Counted from the stretch's first letter, positions 28,451 through 38,992 are shown. The stretch is DNA of 64,000 bases from Thermoactinomycetaceae bacterium (GCA_025449975.1 JANWIG010000006.1:1-64000), one strand, 5' to 3'. A program made the numbers and translations. Notes: generated by a model not told the origin, from the sequence alone.

Positions 28451-28480
28451 TATTTTTACCAATCTAGCCCATCTTATACA
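28451..28480 (-). promoter_or_regulatory. Sigma-F-like promoter of the csfG-like sRNA
   Basis: On the minus strand TGTATA (-35 region) is followed after 14 nt by GGTAAAAATA. The latter matches the sigma-F -10 consensus GGNRANAMTR at every defined position as I recall it. The start of transcription would be near 28445. Confidence 0.6.
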
Positions 28481-28597
28481 TTGGTTGGTATCAAAATTTT
28501 ATCGATTGGTTTTACCTGATAAAGAACTTTTTCAAAGTAGGATTCTTTATGATAGGATAAAGCTAACATCTTCAAGTTAGAATAAAGGATGTTGTTG

Positions 28598-29676
<1,079 letters not shown>

Positions 29677-29679
<3 letters not shown>

Positions 29680-30891
29680 CCACATCGCTTTTTTTCGCAA
29701 GCTGGCGAATATGTAACCGATCCAAACGAGTACGGTGAGGACCGAAAACCATTGAAGAAATTCAAATAGAGAAAACAGCGGTGAGGGGATCACACTTGTC
29801 ATTGTGGGCAAATCGGGTGGCAGGGCTTTAATCAGCGGCTGCAATGGTTTCCAGATGATCAGTGTGATGATTCCAGCCAAGCAACCGTGTAGTAGTCGAG
29901 CAAAAAGGTAAGGAAGATAACGAATATCTGTCCCACTGAGCAAGCTCGCTGTTTGGGCGTGAATCGATAATCCATTCCAACCGAAGAAAACACTGATGAT
30001 CATCAGTTGAAAAACGAGTGGAACGTGTTCGGGAACAGAACTAACCATCTGTGATCCGAGCGTAATCTCAAATAGACCAGCTAAAAAAGGTACAGATAAC
30101 TGGTCAGAAACTCCTAACCAAATAAATAGCTGTCCCACTGCATCCGATAAGAATGTCGTTAATCCTATATGGTTGATGAGATGAACAAGAACAGAAAACA
30201 TCATAATGAACCCGCCGATCAGTAGCTGTGTTTGAACCGCGGATGTGACGGCTTCACCGAGTAATTTTCCCAAAGGTCGTCCATCGTTGACCCGAGCCCG
30301 ATGCATCTCTTTGAGGGCACGGAGCAAAAGAAATTCCGATTTTTCTTTGTTTACTGGAGTTGGCTTGGCATGACGATGATGAAATCGCATGAGTAAGCCG
30401 ACCAAAATGCTACTGCCATAGTGGGCCAAAGCTAAGACCAGGCCGACTGAAGTGCTTTGGAAAAAGCCTACTCCGACCGCTCCAAAGATAAATAGAGGAC
30501 CAGTGGTACTCGTAAAAGAGACCAACCTTTCCCCTTCCTCACGGCTAATCAGCTGTTGTTCTCGAAGGCGTGCGGTTAATTTAGCTCCCATGGGATTTCC
30601 GGAGATCCAGCCGACTGCCATGACAAATGCACCGACTCCGGGTACACGGAAAATGGGGCGCATCAGCGGCTCCAGTAAGATGCCGATAAAATGGACCACC
30701 CCAAAGCTCATCATCACTTCTGCGACGATAAAAAAAGGAAGCAATGCTGGAAAAACAACCTCCCACCAAATTTGTAAGCCACGCAGAGAAGATTGGAAGG
30801 CCTGTTCAGGATACATAATTAAAATGGCCCCAAGAAAGATGGCCATGGAAGCCATCAAAACCGAATAGATCCGTCGATGGAGAAGAACCAT
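29677..30891 (-). CDS. ylbJ: Sporulation integral membrane protein YlbJ
   Basis: 404 aa on the minus strand with AGGAGAG before the ATG. It has about eight to ten hydrophobic segments and two nucleoside-transporter-like gate regions (GWISGNPMGAKLTARLR and FFGWNGLSIHAQTASLLSGTDIRYLPY). YlbJ is a mother-cell (sigma-E) protein needed for spore cortex formation in B. subtilis. Its inverted orientation between coaD and ylbK is conserved in Bacillus. Confidence 0.93.
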
Positions 30892-31128
30892 TTTCTCTCT
30901 CCTCTCACGAACAAAGCAAAAGAGTCATTAACATGTCTACTCGAATGAAGGCTTGTTTAGACCCAAAGAGAAGAAAAAATTGGTTTGGAAACTACTCCTT
31001 TTTGACTGGCGGGACAAAAACGGGTTTGGGTGATCGAGCGGATTTTTATCTTTCATGGGATTTAAACACTCAAAGAAGTTTTCCGTCGGTTAAAATTGAA
31101 AGGAAGATGGGAAAAGGGTGAGGAAGAA

Positions 31129-31893
31129 ATGACAAGACCAAAAATTGGACTCGCTTTAGGTTCGGGGTCTGCTCGTGGCTTGGCGCATATTGGTGTGTTG
31201 AAGGTATTAAAAAAAGAAGGGATTCCAATTGATTTTATTGCTGGTAGTAGTATTGGGAGTTTAATTGGGGTGCTTTACGCCAATGGGCTGGATCCAGAGA
31301 TGCTCGAAGGATTGGCACTGCATTTAAAACGAAAACATTGGTTAGACTTTACTGTTCCAGGATACGGGTTTATTACAGGTGAAAAAGTCAAAGAATTAAT
31401 CATGTTGTTAACACATAGAAAAAATTTAGAAGAGCTCCAAATTCCGATGGCAGTGATTGCTACCGATTTGCTAACAGGGGAGAAAGTCGTCTTCCACGAA
31501 GGGAATGCCGCTGACGCTGTTCGGGCCAGTATTTCGATTCCTGGTGTGTTTACGCCAGTGGTTAAAGAGCAAAGGGTTTTGGTCGATGGCGGGGTGGTTG
31601 AACGGGTTCCGATTTCGATTGTCAAAGAGATGGGTGCAGATATTGTTGTCGCTGTCGATGTTTTACCACAAAAGAGAAATCCCATGCGGATTAAGTCGAT
31701 TTTTGATGTGATTATGCACTCTTTGGAAATCATGGAACGTAGGGTATTTGATGAACAAGGCTTAGCAGATATCCTGATTCAACCCGATGTTTCAAATATT
31801 CATCCCGTGGATTTTTCGCAGGTGACCGAGTGTGTCCAAAAAGGAGAAGAGGCGGCTCAGGTAGCGTTGGAGCAAATTCAGAAATTGATCTAG
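31129..31893 (+). CDS. ylbK: Patatin-like phospholipase family protein YlbK
   Basis: 254 aa from ATG 31129, preceded by GTGAGGAAG. Patatin catalytic elements are visible: the oxyanion region GSGSARGLAHIGVL, the nucleophile elbow GSSIGS, and the DGG motif carrying the catalytic Asp (VDGGVVERVP). The track start at 31096 lies upstream of the ribosome binding site. It is followed by ylbL after about 20 nt, as in Bacillus. Its substrate is not known. Confidence 0.93.
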   Translation: MTRPKIGLALGSGSARGLAHIGVLKVLKKEGIPIDFIAGSSIGSLIGVLYANGLDPEMLEGLALHLKRKHWLDFTVPGYGFITGEKVKELIMLLTHRKNLEELQIPMAVIATDLLTGEKVVFHEGNAADAVRASISIPGVFTPVVKEQRVLVDGGVVERVPISIVKEMGADIVVAVDVLPQKRNPMRIKSIFDVIMHSLEIMERRVFDEQGLADILIQPDVSNIHPVDFSQVTECVQKGEEAAQVALEQIQKLI

Positions 31894-31913
31894 TCATGAG
31901 GGGAGCCAGGTCA

Positions 31914-32975
31914 TTGAAAAAGAGCAAACAGCTAGCGATTTTAAGTATTTGTATTCTATGTATTATTGTAGGGATTGCTTTTTATATTACACCCGTCTCT
32001 TACTTTGTAATGCTCCCAGGCGAAGCTTTGGATACAAGTGAATATGTGAAGGTGCAAGCCGAGCAACCGATGGAAAAAGGACAGTTTTTGTTGACCACGA
32101 TTTCGTTGAGGAGAGCCAATGTAGCAGATTATGTCTTATCCTATACATCCGATGAAGTGAAACTATTACCTGAGAGCGATATTTTGGCCAAAGATGAATC
32201 AGATGAGCAATATGAGCAAAGGCAAAAAGAAAATATGATGGAATCGCAAACGCATGCGATCATCGCTGCTTTTCAGCAGGCAAAAAAGCCGATTGAAATA
32301 AAGCGGCTTGGTGTCGAAGTGATTGGACTTGTCGAGGAATCGAAAAGCAAACTTCAAAAAGGGGACCTGATTGAAGAAGTGGATGGACAAGTCATCGGAA
32401 AACAAGAAGATCTCGCCAATCTTTTGGAAAAAAAGAAAGCGGGAGAAACCGTGCAGGTGAGAGTGATTCGATCGAACAAACCGATCAATGAACAGGTTAC
32501 ATTGGTTCCTCTAAAGGGAACCAACCGAATCGGCTTAGGGATTATCCCGATGGACCGAGTAAAAGTGGTGACACAACCTCCCGTCGAGATTCATGCGGAT
32601 GAGATTGGTGGTCCTTCAGCCGGCTTGATGTTTTCCTTGGAGCTGTTGGATCAGCTGTTGCCGGAAAATTTAACACGGGGATATACGATCGCTGGGACAG
32701 GGACGATCGATATGAACGGGCGCGTTGGGCAGATTGGTGGAATCGATTTTAAAGTGAGAGCCGCCGATGAAAAAGGGGCGACGATTTTCTTTTGTCCACG
32801 CGATCAAAGTCCCAAGGATCAAAACGAGAAAATAGCGAAAGAAACGGTCAAGCAGATCGGCTCAAATATGAGAGTGGTTCCGGTGTCCTCATTGGATGAA
32901 GCGGTAAAGTATTTACTTAAACTTCCGATGAATGACACAGCTGTCAATGATAATACCTTGACAGGTCTGGGCTGA
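31914..32975 (+). CDS. ylbL: PDZ-domain Lon-like serine protease YlbL (SepM family)
   Basis: 353 aa from TTG 31914, with GGGGAG 8 nt upstream; the track start lies inside ylbK. One N-terminal membrane helix (about 8-30) is followed by an extracytoplasmic PDZ domain (about 120-200) and a Lon-type S16 protease domain. That domain carries catalytic Ser in GGPSAGLMFSLE and Lys in GGIDFKVRAA. In B. subtilis YlbL and CtpA degrade the DNA-damage cell-division inhibitor YneA. The 3' end contains the -35 box of the next promoter. Confidence 0.94.
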   Translation: MKKSKQLAILSICILCIIVGIAFYITPVSYFVMLPGEALDTSEYVKVQAEQPMEKGQFLLTTISLRRANVADYVLSYTSDEVKLLPESDILAKDESDEQYEQRQKENMMESQTHAIIAAFQQAKKPIEIKRLGVEVIGLVEESKSKLQKGDLIEEVDGQVIGKQEDLANLLEKKKAGETVQVRVIRSNKPINEQVTLVPLKGTNRIGLGIIPMDRVKVVTQPPVEIHADEIGGPSAGLMFSLELLDQLLPENLTRGYTIAGTGTIDMNGRVGQIGGIDFKVRAADEKGATIFFCPRDQSPKDQNEKIAKETVKQIGSNMRVVPVSSLDEAVKYLLKLPMNDTAVNDNTLTGLG

Positions 32976-32987
32976 TTGCACTATAAT
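32958..32987 (+). promoter_or_regulatory. Consensus sigma-A promoter for ylbN-rpmF
   Basis: Perfect TTGACA (32958-32963), 18 nt, and perfect TATAAT (32982-32987). The -35 box overlaps the end of ylbL. Transcription would start near 32994, giving a leader of about 240 nt. Confidence 0.88.
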
Positions 32988-32993
32988 AAGCCT

Positions 32994-33235
32994 GTTTTTA
33001 TCCATCAGAGTGTTGCATCATTTGCTGTGAAGATTGGTTTGTTTTATAGCCAACCACTTATTGGTTGCGCGGGAATAAATTTTAATGACAAACGGTGAAT
33101 GATGCATGTAATAACTCCCGAAACAGATGAAAACCGGCTAGTCACGACATTGGCAAAGGAAGCGAAGGAGCTTGTTTTTCGAGAGCGCTCTAGGCAAACC
33201 TGCCATCGAGAGAGGGCTATAAAAGGAGTGGAAAC
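32994..33235 (+). promoter_or_regulatory. Long structured leader of ylbN-rpmF
   Basis: Between the promoter and ylbN lie about 240 nt without a gene. TGCATCATT (33014-33022) pairs perfectly with AATGATGCA (33098-33106), enclosing a hairpin CAACCA (33051-33056) with TGGTTG (33062-33067). TGGTT at 33035-33039 could compete for the AACCA segment. A palindromic AGAGCGCTCT occurs further on. This could be an autoregulatory leader, but I recognise no known class. Confidence 0.5.
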
Positions 33236-33742
33236 ATGCAGATATCTCTACACCAGCTAAGACAAGGTCAACAGAAGAGAGTGACCGGACGAGTTCAACT
33301 GGATCTTCAGCGTGATGTTCCGGATTTGCTTCATTTGGAACCAATGGAAGTGACTGCTCATCTAGAAAAACAGGATACACATTTGTTTTCTGTTCATGTG
33401 GAACAAAAGACATGTGCTACACTTACCTGTTCCCGCTGTCTAACCCCTTTTTCGCTTCCTTTGGAGGCAGAGTGGACAGAGCTGTTTACAGATGTCGAGT
33501 ATATGGCGCGGGAGACAGACGAGCAAGAAATTTATTTTGTCGAAGAATCGCTTGATTTGCAGCCGCTTATTCGGGAAGTTTGCCTGCTGCAGATTCCTTT
33601 TGCTCCGGTATGTGATGAGCATTGCCAAGGGATTTGTCCAAAGTGTGGTGTAAATAAAAATATCGATACATGCAGTTGTGATTTGACGAGGATTGACCCA
33701 CGAATGGCGAAATTACAAGATTTTTTTAAAGGGCAAGATTAA
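33236..33742 (+). CDS. ylbN: DUF177 protein YlbN/YceD, rRNA accumulation factor
   Basis: 168 aa with AAAAGGAGTGG before the ATG. DUF177 proteins are encoded with L32 (rpmF) across bacteria and plants, where the homologue is needed for 23S rRNA accumulation. Two Cys pairs (CSRC and CDEHCQGICPKCG) and the following CSCD suggest zinc binding. The C-terminal DPRMAKLQDFF is the conserved tail. rpmF follows with its own promoter. Confidence 0.93.
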   Translation: MQISLHQLRQGQQKRVTGRVQLDLQRDVPDLLHLEPMEVTAHLEKQDTHLFSVHVEQKTCATLTCSRCLTPFSLPLEAEWTELFTDVEYMARETDEQEIYFVEESLDLQPLIREVCLLQIPFAPVCDEHCQGICPKCGVNKNIDTCSCDLTRIDPRMAKLQDFFKGQD

Positions 33743-33751
33743 GAGCTTATC

Positions 33752-33780
33752 TTCTCACTAACAAAAAATTATTGTATAAT
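33752..33780 (+). promoter_or_regulatory. Predicted second promoter for rpmF
   Basis: TTCTCA, 17 nt, then a perfect TATAAT at 33775-33780, about 45 nt before the rpmF start. This would allow extra L32 synthesis relative to YlbN. Confidence 0.5.
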
Positions 33781-33824
33781 GTGCAAAGTTGCTTTTGCCT
33801 AGGAAATGGCAGGGGGGTGAAAAT

Positions 33825-34007
33825 ATGGCAGTTCCATTTCGGCGGACTTCTAAAACACGTAAGCGTAAACGCCGTACCCACTATAAGTTGAGCGCACCTG
33901 GTATTATCAATTGTCCACAATGTGGTGCACCGAAGTTACAGCATCATGTTTGTCGTGAGTGTGGTTATTACAAAGGTGAAGAAGTAGAAGGTGCGGTAAA
34001 AGAGTAA
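33825..34007 (+). CDS. rpmF: 50S ribosomal protein L32
   Basis: 60 aa from ATG 33825 after GGGGGGTGA; the track start at 33789 precedes this site. It begins [17 protein letters not shown] and keeps the zinc ribbon CPQC...CREC, the zinc-binding (C+) form. The ylbN-rpmF pairing is nearly universal in bacteria. Confidence 0.97.
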   Translation: MAVPFRRTSKTRKRKRRTHYKLSAPGIINCPQCGAPKLQHHVCRECGYYKGEEVEGAVKE

Positions 34008-34024
34008 TTTCATGATACGATCAG

Positions 34025-34078
34025 GGTAGGGTCATTTTCCTTTCATGGTCTAGCGAAGATGCGGATAGGAAAATGTCC
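34025..34078 (+). repeat. Imperfect inverted repeat downstream of rpmF
   Basis: GGGTCATTTTCCT (34025-34037) and AGGAAAATGTCCC (34066-34078) match at 12 of 13 positions. The hairpin lies between the rpmF stop and its terminator, and its role is unknown. Confidence 0.5.
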
Positions 34079-34093
34079 CTATTTGATTTGTAT

Positions 34094-34120
34094 AAAGTTG
34101 ACCATCAGGTCAACTTTTTT
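34094..34120 (+). terminator. Terminator after rpmF
   Basis: A perfect 10-bp stem, AAAGTTGACC with GGTCAACTTT, has a 4-nt loop and is followed by TTT. Confidence 0.88.
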
Positions 34121-34212
34121 CTTCTGTGCCAGAAAATCGGGCTCTGGCTCTTTGATAGAATCGGGTTTGGGATTTACGATATAGGGGTAAAGAAAAAGGT
34201 TCATGATTCCTA

Positions 34213-34259
34213 TTGTCAAAAGGAATTTTTTTATATATACTCTTAGTACTAGGTATTAA
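34213..34259 (+). promoter_or_regulatory. fapR promoter with FapR operator
   Basis: TTGTCA (34213-34218), 17 nt, TATACT (34236-34241) form a good sigma-A promoter. Immediately downstream, TTAGTACTAGGTATTAA (34243-34259) matches the FapR box known from B. subtilis and covers the expected start of transcription. This predicts malonyl-CoA-responsive autorepression of the fapR-plsX-fab operon. Confidence 0.85.
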
Positions 34260-34291
34260 AAGGTGATATAAAAGAGGTGGTGATCCCAGCT

Positions 34292-34849
34292 GTGCGTATA
34301 ACGAAGAAAGAGAGACAGAAAAAGTTGGTACAAGCATTGGAAGCGGATCCTTTTATGACGGATGAACAGATGGCGAAGCTTTGTCAAGTAAGTATTCAGA
34401 CGATTCGTTTAGATCGGATGGAACTAGGTATTCCTGAACTAAGGGAACGGATTAAGCTGATGGCTGAAAGCAATTTTGATCGTGTTCGTTCGTTGGCTCC
34501 ACAAGAGGTTGTGGGAGAGGTCATCGATTTACAGCTGGATCAAAGTGGTGTTTCGATTTTAGAAATCAAGAAGGAACATGTCTTTGAGCGAAATGGGATT
34601 GCTCGGGGTCATTTTTTATTTGCACAGGCAAATTCATTGGCGATCGGTTTAGTGGATGCAGAAGTAGCATTGACTATTTCTGCGGAAATACGTTTCCTTC
34701 GTCCCGTTCACATAAATGAAAAATGTGTTTGTTATGCCAAAGTGGTTAAAAGCCAATTTTCCCGGACCTATATTGAGGTAAGGACCAAAGTAAATAGTGA
34801 GGAAGTCTTTTACGGGAAATTTGTCGTCTTCCGACAAAAGAAAAAGTGA
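34292..34849 (+). CDS. fapR: Transcription factor FapR, malonyl-CoA-responsive lipid regulator
   Basis: 185 aa, start taken as GTG 34292 by homology; GTG 34277 and 34280 lie within or at the ribosome binding site AGAGGTGG. The N-terminal helix-turn-helix (MTDEQMAKLCQVSIQTIRLDRMELGIPELRERIK) is followed by a hot-dog effector domain (GIARGHFLFAQANSLAIGLVDAEVALT). FapR releases DNA when malonyl-CoA binds. It heads the lipid operon and has a FapR box in its own promoter. Confidence 0.96.
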   Translation: MRITKKERQKKLVQALEADPFMTDEQMAKLCQVSIQTIRLDRMELGIPELRERIKLMAESNFDRVRSLAPQEVVGEVIDLQLDQSGVSILEIKKEHVFERNGIARGHFLFAQANSLAIGLVDAEVALTISAEIRFLRPVHINEKCVCYAKVVKSQFSRTYIEVRTKVNSEEVFYGKFVVFRQKKK

Positions 34850-34874
34850 ATGATGAAGGAGATGAAACAGCAAG

Positions 34875-35861
34875 ATGCGAATTGCCTTGGATTTATATGG
34901 AGGGGATCACGCGCCTCAGTCCGTGATTGCAGGTGTTGAATTAGCTGCAAAATCATGGCCTGATCTTACTTTTGTCTTGCTGGGAATAGACGAAAGTATT
35001 TTACCTGAAAACCTCCCTAATGTGGAGTTTCATCGGGTAACAGAGAAGATCGATCCAGAAGATGAGCCAGTAAAAGCGATCCGGCGGAAAAAGGATTCCG
35101 GAATCGTTGTCGGCTGTCAAATGGTTAAGAAAAAAGAAGTGGATGCTTTTATCAGTGCTGGAAATACAGGGGCACTAATGACCGCAGGGTTATTTTGTAC
35201 AGGTCGGATGAAGGGAATTGATCGACCCGCTCTGTCTCCTGTCTTTCCAACACTATCGGGTAAGGGCATTTTGGTGTTAGACGTGGGAGCCAATCCGGAA
35301 GCCAAGCCAGAGCATTTGCGGCAGTATGCAGTGATTGGAAGCATTTATGCTGAAAAGGTGCTCGGTTTTACAGAGCCGAGAGTAGGATTATTGAATATTG
35401 GGACAGAAGCTGGGAAAGGGATCACTCTGACCAAAGAGGCATTTCGTCTCTTAGAGAAAGAGTCAAAGATTCGCTTTATCGGCAATGTGGAAGCAAGGGA
35501 TGTGATGAACTCTCCTTGTGAAATTTTGGTTTGCGATGGATTTAGTGGTAATATTTTGCTTAAAAATACAGAGGGAATTGCGAAATCTATTTTTGAGAAG
35601 TTTAAGTCAGAGCTTACCCGCACATGGTACAATAAATTGGCTGCGGCGATCTTAGCCCCCAGCTTAAGACGATTAAAAAAAGAATTGGATTATAAGGAAT
35701 ATGGTGGAGCTCCTCTACTGGGACTGGTTGGACCTGTGATTAAGGCACATGGATCTTCTGATGCTACGGCGATTTACCACGCAATCCGGCAAGCAAGGCG
35801 ATTTGTTGAACAGCAAGTGATTGACCAGATGGAAGAGGAATTGAAACCGACTGAGGAGTGA
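34875..35861 (+). CDS. plsX: Phosphate acyltransferase PlsX
   Basis: 328 aa. It makes acyl-phosphate from acyl-ACP for PlsY. Conserved blocks are [41 protein letters not shown] and [13 protein letters not shown]. The acyl-phosphate route also takes fatty acids activated by FakA/FakB, encoded at 21.5 kb. It lies between fapR and fabH and overlaps the fabH ribosome binding site. Confidence 0.97.
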   Translation: MRIALDLYGGDHAPQSVIAGVELAAKSWPDLTFVLLGIDESILPENLPNVEFHRVTEKIDPEDEPVKAIRRKKDSGIVVGCQMVKKKEVDAFISAGNTGALMTAGLFCTGRMKGIDRPALSPVFPTLSGKGILVLDVGANPEAKPEHLRQYAVIGSIYAEKVLGFTEPRVGLLNIGTEAGKGITLTKEAFRLLEKESKIRFIGNVEARDVMNSPCEILVCDGFSGNILLKNTEGIAKSIFEKFKSELTRTWYNKLAAAILAPSLRRLKKELDYKEYGGAPLLGLVGPVIKAHGSSDATAIYHAIRQARRFVEQQVIDQMEEELKPTEE

Positions 35862-35866
35862 ACAGA

Positions 35867-36856
35867 ATGCAATCAGTAGGAATTTTAGGAACAGGTGCGT
35901 ATGTTCCGGAAAAAGTGCTTACCAATGCCGACTTAGAGAAAATGGTGGATACAAGCGATGAGTGGATTGTCACTCGCACAGGAATGAAAGAGAGAAGGAT
36001 TGCCGCTCCGGATCAGGCTTCTTCCGACTTAGCGTTGAAAGCAGCAGAACAGGCCTTGGAAAGGGCGGGCGTTTCCGCTGAAGAGATTGATTTGATCATT
36101 GTTGCGACAGTGACTCCGGATATGTCTTTTCCCACCGTGTCCTGTTTGCTCCAAACCCAACTGGGAGCAAACAAAGCCGCAACGTTTGATCTTTCCGCCG
36201 CTTGTGCTGGCTTTTTATATGGGGTGACAACGGCTTCACAATTTATTCAAACAGGTGCGTATCGTTATGCGTTAGTAGTGGGCGTCGAATGTTTATCCCG
36301 AATCACCAATTGGTCGGATCGTGAGACCGCCATTTTGTTTGGAGATGGGGCAGGAGCGGTCGTATTGGGTCCGGTTGAAGAAGGTTATGGTTTTCTCTCG
36401 TTTGAATTAGGAGGAGACGGTTCCAAAGGAGATCTTTTGAAGGTTCCTGCCGGCGGTTCCCGTTTGCCTGCATCACACGAAACCGTTGAAAAGCGCCTTC
36501 ATACGATTCAAATGGTTGGACGTGAAGTATTTAAATTTGCCGTGCGTGTGATCATCTCTTCCACAGAAGGAGCTTTGAAAAAAGCAGGGATGACGAAAGA
36601 AGATATTGACTTCCTGATTCCTCATCAGGCCAATATTCGCATTATTGATGCAGCGGTAAAACGCTTTGGACTGGATGAGCAAAAAGTGGTTATCAATATC
36701 CATCGTTATGGCAATATGTCATCTGCTTCGATTCCTGTTGCCTTGCATGAGGCAGTGATGGAAGGGCGTTTTCAAAAAGGAGATAAGCTTGTTTTATGTG
36801 GTTTTGGAGCCGGTTTAACGTGGGGAGCTACCGTGTTAAAATGGTCGCTGGAGTAG
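35867..36856 (+). CDS. fabH: Beta-ketoacyl-ACP synthase III (FabH)
   Basis: 329 aa from ATG 35867, with GAGGAG 9 nt upstream; the track GTG at 35858 overlaps the plsX stop region. The catalytic Cys (SAACAGF), His (PHQAN) and Asn (YGNMSSAS) are all present. It starts chain synthesis from acetyl- or branched acyl-CoA plus malonyl-ACP. In B. subtilis fabH genes lie elsewhere; here fabH is inside the fapR operon. Confidence 0.97.
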   Translation: MQSVGILGTGAYVPEKVLTNADLEKMVDTSDEWIVTRTGMKERRIAAPDQASSDLALKAAEQALERAGVSAEEIDLIIVATVTPDMSFPTVSCLLQTQLGANKAATFDLSAACAGFLYGVTTASQFIQTGAYRYALVVGVECLSRITNWSDRETAILFGDGAGAVVLGPVEEGYGFLSFELGGDGSKGDLLKVPAGGSRLPASHETVEKRLHTIQMVGREVFKFAVRVIISSTEGALKKAGMTKEDIDFLIPHQANIRIIDAAVKRFGLDEQKVVINIHRYGNMSSASIPVALHEAVMEGRFQKGDKLVLCGFGAGLTWGATVLKWSLE

Positions 36857-36875
36857 GCGATTGGAGGGATCAGAA

Positions 36876-37835
36876 TTGGGAAAAATCGCATTTATCTTTC
36901 CTGGACAAGGGTCACAAAAAGTAGGAATGGGACAGGATATTGCAGAAAAGCATCCATTAGCACAACAAGTCTTTGCTGAAGCCGATCAATCACTAGGTTT
37001 TTCTTTGTCTCAGCTATGTTTTACCGGTCCAGAAGAAGAGCTTCGTCTCACCTATCATACGCAACCAGCTATTTTGACGACAAGTGTTGCTCTTTATCGG
37101 GTGTTTGAACAGTCAGGTCTTGAACCAGATTATGTGGCTGGACATAGTTTGGGAGAATACTCTGCATTGGTCGCCGCTGGCTCCATCTCTTTTGCCGATG
37201 CTGTACGTACAGTACATAAGCGCGGTCTATTTATGGATCAAGCTGTTCCTGCGGGACTTGGGGCCATGTCTGCTGTGTTGTTCCTCGAACGCGAGCGGCT
37301 GAATCAAGTTTGTGCCGAAGTAAGTAAGCCAGGTTATGTCGTGGAACCAGCCAATTATAATTCGCCTGGGCAGATTGCGATTTCCGGGCATGCTGAGGCA
37401 GTGAAAGAAGCAGGGGAAAAAGCGCTAGCTGCCGGAGCAAAAAGAGTGATCCCTTTGGTGGTGAGTGGACCATTTCATTCATCACTGATGGAGCCAGCCG
37501 CGGAACAACTGGAAGAAGTATTGCAATCAGTGGCGATTCAAGATGCGCGGGTGCCGGTGGTTGCGAACGTGACTGCGCAGAGCGTGACGAATGCTGAAGA
37601 AATTCGCAATTTATTGGTTAAGCAAGTATCTTCTCCTGTCTTGTGGGAGGATAGTGTCCGCTATATGATCGAACAAGGAGTAGATACCTTTGTCGAGATC
37701 GGTCAAGGAAATGTATTGAGTGGCTTGGTGAAAAAAGTGAACCGACGTGTACATACGTTTACTGTCCAAGATTCAGAGACTCTGCAAGCGACCATTGAGA
37801 AGTTAAAAGCAAGTTTATCCATCAAGGAGGTCTGA
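36876..37835 (+). CDS. fabD: Malonyl-CoA:ACP transacylase (FabD)
   Basis: 319 aa from TTG 36876, preceded by TTGGAGGG at 8 nt spacing; the track start TTG 36861 overlaps that site. Motifs are FIFPGQGSQKVGMG and the nucleophile elbow GHSLGEYSAL, with the catalytic His in GPFHSSLM. It loads malonyl groups on ACP for FabH and FabF. Confidence 0.97.
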   Translation: MGKIAFIFPGQGSQKVGMGQDIAEKHPLAQQVFAEADQSLGFSLSQLCFTGPEEELRLTYHTQPAILTTSVALYRVFEQSGLEPDYVAGHSLGEYSALVAAGSISFADAVRTVHKRGLFMDQAVPAGLGAMSAVLFLERERLNQVCAEVSKPGYVVEPANYNSPGQIAISGHAEAVKEAGEKALAAGAKRVIPLVVSGPFHSSLMEPAAEQLEEVLQSVAIQDARVPVVANVTAQSVTNAEEIRNLLVKQVSSPVLWEDSVRYMIEQGVDTFVEIGQGNVLSGLVKKVNRRVHTFTVQDSETLQATIEKLKASLSIKEV

Positions 37836-37838
37836 GTA

Positions 37839-38585
37839 GTGGGAATGTTAACGGATAAAGTAGCCGTTGTCACCGGTGGTTCCCGTGGAATAGGTCGGGC
37901 GATTGCGACAACGCTGGCGCAAAAAGGAGCCGATATCATTATTTTTTATGCTGGTAATCAGCAAGCAGCAAATGAGACAGTACAAAAGATCGAAGCGCTT
38001 GGGCGGCAGGCTCTCGCTTTACAAGTGGATGTATCGGATGGTAAACAAGTAGAAGCGGCTTTTAAAGAGGTACAAAAACGTTTTAAACGAATTGATATAT
38101 TGGTCAATAATGCGGGAATTACGCGAGACAATTTGCTGATGCGCATGAAAGAAGAAGATTGGGATGCAGTGATCAATACCAATTTGAAAGGCGTCTTCTT
38201 ATGTACCAAAGCGGTGACCCGACCGATGCTTAGACAAAAGAAAGGTCGGATTATCAATATCAGCTCCGTGGTTGGTGTAGCGGGAAATGCTGGTCAAGCC
38301 AATTATGTGGCAGCCAAAGCTGGGGTGATTGGGCTAACCAAAACGACCGCGAAGGAGCTTGCTAGCCGTGGAATTACCGTCAATGCGATTGCTCCTGGAT
38401 TTATTGAGACAGAAATGACCGATGTGTTATCTGATGAGGTGAAGAAATCCATTCTTGCCCAGATTCCTCTGCAACATATGGGACAGGTAGAGGATGTGGC
38501 TGAGGCAGTTGCTTTTCTAGCTAGCGATGCAGCAGGTTACATTACAGGACAAACCTTACATGTGGATGGCGGTTTGGTGATGTAG
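37839..38585 (+). CDS. fabG: 3-oxoacyl-ACP reductase (FabG)
   Basis: 248 aa from GTG 37839, with AAGGAGG 8 nt upstream. It is a short-chain dehydrogenase: [12 protein letters not shown] cofactor motif, NNAGI, and the catalytic Ser-Tyr-Lys in NISSVVG and YVAAKAG. It performs the first reduction of the elongation cycle. It is 3 nt after fabD. Confidence 0.97.
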   Translation: MGMLTDKVAVVTGGSRGIGRAIATTLAQKGADIIIFYAGNQQAANETVQKIEALGRQALALQVDVSDGKQVEAAFKEVQKRFKRIDILVNNAGITRDNLLMRMKEEDWDAVINTNLKGVFLCTKAVTRPMLRQKKGRIINISSVVGVAGNAGQANYVAAKAGVIGLTKTTAKELASRGITVNAIAPGFIETEMTDVLSDEVKKSILAQIPLQHMGQVEDVAEAVAFLASDAAGYITGQTLHVDGGLVM

Positions 38586-38680
38586 GTTTTCTTGAATCAG
38601 GAATTTTAAGTGATCCATGTAACGATTGGTAATGCATTGAGGAAATAGCTTGTGTATACTACTTAAGGGAGGTGAATACT

Positions 38681-38920
38681 GTGGCTCAGAGTACATTTGA
38701 ACAGGTAAAAGAAATTATTGTCGAACATCTTGGTGTTTCTCCAGAGCAGGTAACCATGGAGGCCAATGTAAAAGATGATTTAGAGGCTGATTCTCTTGAT
38801 GTAGTGGAATTGATCATGCGCTTCGAGGATACTTTCGACTTGACAATTCCAGATGAGGATGCCGAAGCGATTACTACGATTGGTGATATTGTCAATTATA
38901 TCGAAAAGAAAAAGGCATAA
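38681..38920 (+). CDS. acpP: Acyl carrier protein
   Basis: 79 aa from GTG 38681; the track GTG at 38672 lies within the ribosome binding site GGGAGGTG. The phosphopantetheine attachment Ser is in [12 protein letters not shown]. The protein is acidic and of typical length. It lies between fabG and fabF and is followed by a stem-loop. Confidence 0.97.
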   Translation: MAQSTFEQVKEIIVEHLGVSPEQVTMEANVKDDLEADSLDVVELIMRFEDTFDLTIPDEDAEAITTIGDIVNYIEKKKA

Positions 38921-38926
38921 TTTACA

Positions 38927-38952
38927 TAAAGTCCCGGTCATTCGGGACTTTA
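38927..38952 (+). terminator. Stem-loop after acpP
   Basis: A perfect 10-bp stem, TAAAGTCCCG with CGGGACTTTA, has a 6-nt loop. No long T tract follows, so it may be a partial terminator or a 3'-end stabiliser that sets the high ACP level. Confidence 0.6.
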
Positions 38953-38992
38953 TCATCCATTACAGCTCCGAAATGAGAGGCAGGAGATAGCA

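Noticed and set aside
30933-31121. 62-codon ORF between ylbJ and ylbK
   Set aside because: No ribosome binding site, odd composition, and it overlaps the ylbK ribosome binding region; it is probably leader sequence.
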